8,554 bases of DNA from Acidobacteriota bacterium (lineage in GTDB: Bacteria > Acidobacteriota > Thermoanaerobaculia > Multivoradales > JAHEKO01). Position numbers and translations under genes: made by a program. The notes below the pieces were generated by a model. The model was not told the DNA's origin, did no database searches, and saw only the letters and a program-made list of their open reading frames with translations. The stretch is from contig JAUWSP010000090.1 in NCBI GenBank assembly GCA_030610025.1, forward strand, positions 1 through 8,554, written 5' to 3'. Shown in pieces: positions 6,284-8,554 of the stretch (position 1 is its first letter; every line of letters starts with the position of its first letter).

Positions 6284-6981
6284 CGCGCCAATTCAAATGG
6301 GACTCAGGCATCGGCCTGCTGGGCCTCTTGCTGCTGTTTGTCGGCAGCTACATCGGGCTCTTCGTAGCACCGTCCGAGCGGTACATGGGAGAGGTGCAGC
6401 GCATCATGTATGTCCACGTGCCCTGCGCGTGGAACGCGATGCTGGTCTACATGCTCGCTTTCATCTTCGCGATCATCTCCCTGTGGACGCATCGCCCCAA
6501 ATGGGACGCCGCTACGACGGCTGCCGCGGAGGTGGGCATCGTCCTGAATTCGCTGCTCCTGGTGCAGGGAAGCATCTGGGCGCGAGCGACCTGGGGAGTC
6601 TGGTGGGACTGGGACGTGCGGTTGACGACTTCGCTCATCATGCTCTTGCTCTTCGCAGGCGTCCTTGCACTGCGCTCCTTCGTGCACGATGCGAGCAGGC
6701 GAGCGACATGGACGGCCATCGCCACCATCGTCGCCTTCGTCGATGTCCCCCTGGTCTACTTCTGCGTCCGCTGGTGGCGAAGCCTCCATCAGGTGCAGTC
6801 CACACCGGACACCGTGGCTCCCATGATGGTCGTACCGTTGCGAATCAACGCTTTCGCGATCCTGTTCATCGCCATCTGGATGATGACCCAGCGGGCAAGG
6901 CTGGAGCTCGACAGGAGACGACAGGACCAGGTCTCAGAACCGGAGCGTCTGGCCCCTATAGGAGGATCGAACAATGCCTGA
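6280..6981 (+). CDS. ccmC: Haem handling protein CcmC (haem lyase for CcmE)
   Basis: This 233-residue inner-membrane protein binds haem at its periplasmic face and passes it to CcmE. It has the tryptophan-rich WWD signature WGVWWDWD (105-112) and the two flanking conserved histidines, His46 in YVHVPCAW and His170 in RWWRSLHQ, which ligate haem in this family. About six transmembrane helices are visible (near 10-30, 49-69, 86-103, 116-133, 144-163 and 187-203). The ATG at 6280 overlaps the ccmB stop as ATGA and is preceded by GAGGAGGG (6269-6276). An open frame extends far upstream through ccmA and ccmB, but those residues are out-of-frame shadow and not part of the protein. The 3' end overlaps ccmD by 8 nt. 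Confidence 0.95.
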   Translation: MTRQFKWDSGIGLLGLLLLFVGSYIGLFVAPSERYMGEVQRIMYVHVPCAWNAMLVYMLAFIFAIISLWTHRPKWDAATTAAAEVGIVLNSLLLVQGSIWARATWGVWWDWDVRLTTSLIMLLLFAGVLALRSFVHDASRRATWTAIATIVAFVDVPLVYFCVRWWRSLHQVQSTPDTVAPMMVVPLRINAFAILFIAIWMMTQRARLELDRRRQDQVSEPERLAPIGGSNNA

Positions 6982-7108
6982 TGGCGTAATCATCGGTGGT
7001 TGGAATTACGTAATTGCAGCCTACAGCATCACCGCGGCGGGTCTGCTTGCCTACGCGTGGAGCCTCGCTCTCCGCCGTCGGAAATTCCGAACTCAGGAAG
7101 AGGGTTGA
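6974..7108 (+). CDS. ccmD: Haem exporter small subunit CcmD
   Basis: This 44-residue single-pass membrane protein (MPDGVIIGGW..., ending TQEEG) matches CcmD in size, position and pattern: a short N-terminus, the YVIAAYSIT motif at 12-20, one helix at about 12-32 and a basic cytoplasmic end (RRRKFR). CcmD stabilises the CcmC-CcmE complex and helps release haem-loaded CcmE. AGGAGG (6960-6965) lies 8 nt before the ATG, which decides the start. The gene overlaps the end of ccmC by 8 nt, and ccmE begins 3 nt after its stop. CcmD sequences are poorly conserved, so the name rests partly on context. Confidence 0.88.
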   Translation: MPDGVIIGGWNYVIAAYSITAAGLLAYAWSLALRRRKFRTQEEG

Positions 7109-7111
7109 AGC

Positions 7112-7603
7112 ATGAGCAGCGAAAGAAATCGACGTCGAGTCCTGGCGGTTGTCGCCATCATGGTTGCCGCGGGCGTTCTGGCCTTCCTGGCTTTTGGCGG
7201 CATCGGAGAAAACCTCGTCTACTACTGGAGCCCCACCGAGCTCGAAGCCTCAGGGGACAAAGCCCTCGGAGCCACCATCCGGCTCGGCGGCCTGGTCGAG
7301 CCAGGCTCGATCCAACACAGTGAGGACGGCCTGAGCCTGAAATTCTCCGTCACAGACGGCGAAGCCAGCATTCCGATCAGCACCACTTCGGTCCCACCCG
7401 CCATGTTCCGCGAGGGTGTCGGAGTGGTCGTGGAAGGCTCGGTCAATCGTGCTGGCCAGTTCGAGACCCATCGCCTGCTGGTCAAGCACGACAACCAGTA
7501 CCAGGCACCAGGAGAAGGCGAGAACCTGGACATGGCCGAAATGATGGAGTCCATGCAGTTCGAGATGGACGAAAAGGCCAAGGAGAAGGAGAGCGCAGAG
7601 TGA
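7112..7603 (+). CDS. ccmE: Periplasmic haem chaperone CcmE
   Basis: This 163-residue haem chaperone receives haem from CcmC covalently and hands it to CcmF. It has a short basic cytoplasmic start (RNRRR), a membrane anchor at about 10-29, an OB-fold beta domain at about 33-125 (with NLVYYWSPTEL at its start) and the haem-binding motif VKHDNQY. His126 is the covalent haem attachment residue and Tyr130 the axial ligand, matching the family's HxxxY form. After this comes an acidic, Met- and Glu-rich tail (134-163) that is probably flexible. GAGGG lies 7 nt before the ATG. The stop codon overlaps the GTG start of ccmF. Confidence 0.95.
   Translation: MSSERNRRRVLAVVAIMVAAGVLAFLAFGGIGENLVYYWSPTELEASGDKALGATIRLGGLVEPGSIQHSEDGLSLKFSVTDGEASIPISTTSVPPAMFREGVGVVVEGSVNRAGQFETHRLLVKHDNQYQAPGEGENLDMAEMMESMQFEMDEKAKEKESAE
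7586..7591 (+). promoter_or_regulatory. Ribosome binding site fixing the GTG start of ccmF
   Basis: AAGGAG sits 8 nt before the GTG at 7600, inside the 3' end of ccmE. The first in-frame ATG (codon 15) falls inside the first membrane helix, so the GTG is the better start. Confidence 0.7.
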
Positions 7604-8554
7604 TCAGCCAACTCGGCTCGGCGGCAGTGCTGCTGGCTCTCATGACCTGCGCCATCGGTGCACCCCTCGGCTTTTTCGCCGGAGCGAGTCGATCGGCAGC
7701 CGGCCTGCAGTGGACCCGCCGCATGGCGTTGGCCTTTGCACTTTTCATGATTCTGGCCAACCTGCTCATGGAGTACGCCCTGATCACCAGGGACTTCTCG
7801 GTCTCCTATGTGGCCAGTGTCGGGTCGCTGGCCACACCCCTGCACATCACCATCGTTTCGCTGTGGTCGTCCCTCGAGGGCTCCATTCTGTTCTGGGGTC
7901 TGATTCTCGGACTGTTCACAGCGGGTGTGACTCTGCTGCAGCGCCGAGGCCATGAGGACTATCTGGCCTATACCCTTGGCACCCTCTTCTTCATCGGCCT
8001 GTTCTTCAGCTTCCTGATCGCCGGCCCGGCGAATCCGTTTCGACCGACGCCATTGCCGATTCCAACGGATGGTCCAGGTCCCAACCCACTGCTCCAGAAC
8101 CACATCTTGATGATCATCCATCCGCCCATGCTCTACCTGGGCTATGTCGGCATGAGCGTACCGTTCGCAATGGCCGTGGCAGCCCTGCTGAGAGGTCAAT
8201 TGGGGGCCAGCTGGCTGCGACCTCTCCGCAATTGGCTGCTGGTGCCCACGAGCTTTCTGACCTTGGGGATCATGCTGGGAGGCTGGTGGTCCTACGAGGT
8301 TCTGGGATGGGGCGGCTACTGGGCCTGGGATCCGGTCGAGAACGCATCTTTCCTACCGTGGTTGACCGCCATTGCCGCACTGCACTCGGCGGTCGTGCAA
8401 CAGCGACGAGGAACACTCAAGGCCTGGACCGTTATTCTGGTGATGGTGACGTTTCTGCTCACCATCCTGGGGACCTTTCTCACCCGGTCCGGTGTGGTCA
8501 ATTCGGTTCACTCCTTCACCCAGAGCCCCATCGGCCCACTCTTCCTGGGTTTTC
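7600..8554 (+). CDS. ccmF: Cytochrome c haem lyase subunit CcmF (partial, runs off the right edge)
   Basis: The first 318 residues of CcmF, the integral membrane haem lyase that takes haem from CcmE and ligates it to CxxCH motifs of apocytochrome c. The frame starts with GTG at 7600, overlapping the ccmE stop (GTGA), with AAGGAG (7586-7591) 8 nt upstream. Visible marks are WSSLEGSILFW (89-99), NPLLQNH (162-168), IHPPMLYLGYVG (173-184) and the WWD domain WGGYWAWDPVEN (237-248). His174, His261 and His304 fall at positions matching the conserved haem-ligating histidines His173, His261 and His303 of E. coli CcmF. About eight membrane helices lie in this part. The frame has no stop before the window end; roughly half the usual length of about 650 residues is missing. 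Confidence 0.95.
   Translation, partial: MISQLGSAAVLLALMTCAIGAPLGFFAGASRSAAGLQWTRRMALAFALFMILANLLMEYALITRDFSVSYVASVGSLATPLHITIVSLWSSLEGSILFWGLILGLFTAGVTLLQRRGHEDYLAYTLGTLFFIGLFFSFLIAGPANPFRPTPLPIPTDGPGPNPLLQNHILMIIHPPMLYLGYVGMSVPFAMAVAALLRGQLGASWLRPLRNWLLVPTSFLTLGIMLGGWWSYEVLGWGGYWAWDPVENASFLPWLTAIAALHSAVVQQRRGTLKAWTVILVMVTFLLTILGTFLTRSGVVNSVHSFTQSPIGPLFLGF

Noticed and set aside
6297..6989. A 230-codon plus-strand frame overlapping ccmC and ccmD in another frame.
   Set aside because: It is His/Arg-rich and overlaps CcmC with its WWD motif and conserved histidines; no independent support.
7222..8199. A 325-codon minus-strand frame antisense to ccmE and ccmF.
   Set aside because: Its translation is Gln/Arg/Glu-rich with no domain pattern, and the opposite strand encodes clearly recognisable CcmE and CcmF; it is a GC-bias shadow.

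Overview
The window is GC-rich by eye and densely coded. It has two oppositely oriented blocks that diverge from an intergenic region at about 4714-4889. No rRNA, tRNA, CRISPR array, insertion sequence or phage gene was seen. The organism is a didermic (Gram-negative-type) bacterium: it has a System I (Ccm) cytochrome c maturation operon and a lipoprotein with a signal peptidase II lipobox. A lipoprotein joining HEAT-like repeats to a cyclophilin domain, a zinc-finger anti-sigma factor and the GC-rich codon use would fit Acidobacteriota or a delta-proteobacterial lineage such as Myxococcota. That placement is an inference; no marker gene settles it.

Minus-strand block (24-4713, read right to left): a HEAT-repeat/cyclophilin lipoprotein, a possible 38-codon leader ORF, a small two-helix membrane protein whose start site lies in a perfect 13-bp inverted repeat, a D-2-hydroxyacid dehydrogenase of glyoxylate/hydroxypyruvate reductase type, and an ECF sigma factor followed by its zinc-finger, membrane-bound anti-sigma factor. 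An ECF-type promoter candidate abuts the sigma gene, suggesting autoregulation.

Plus-strand block (4890 to the window end): ccmA, ccmB, ccmC, ccmD, ccmE and the first 318 codons of ccmF. They are packed with 4-nt or 8-nt overlaps or a 3-nt gap, so this is one operon that continues off the right edge. CcmA and CcmB form the ABC module. CcmC, with CcmD, loads haem onto CcmE at its HxxxY motif. CcmF takes the haem from holo-CcmE and attaches it to apocytochrome c in the periplasm. ccmD (44 codons) and the GTG-started ccmF are easy to miss in automated calling.

The core pathway is well known. The less ordinary observations are the start-sequestering hairpin with a leader ORF ending in its loop (2529-2569), the probably leaderless ECF sigma transcript, and a small hairpin covering the ccmB ribosome binding site.
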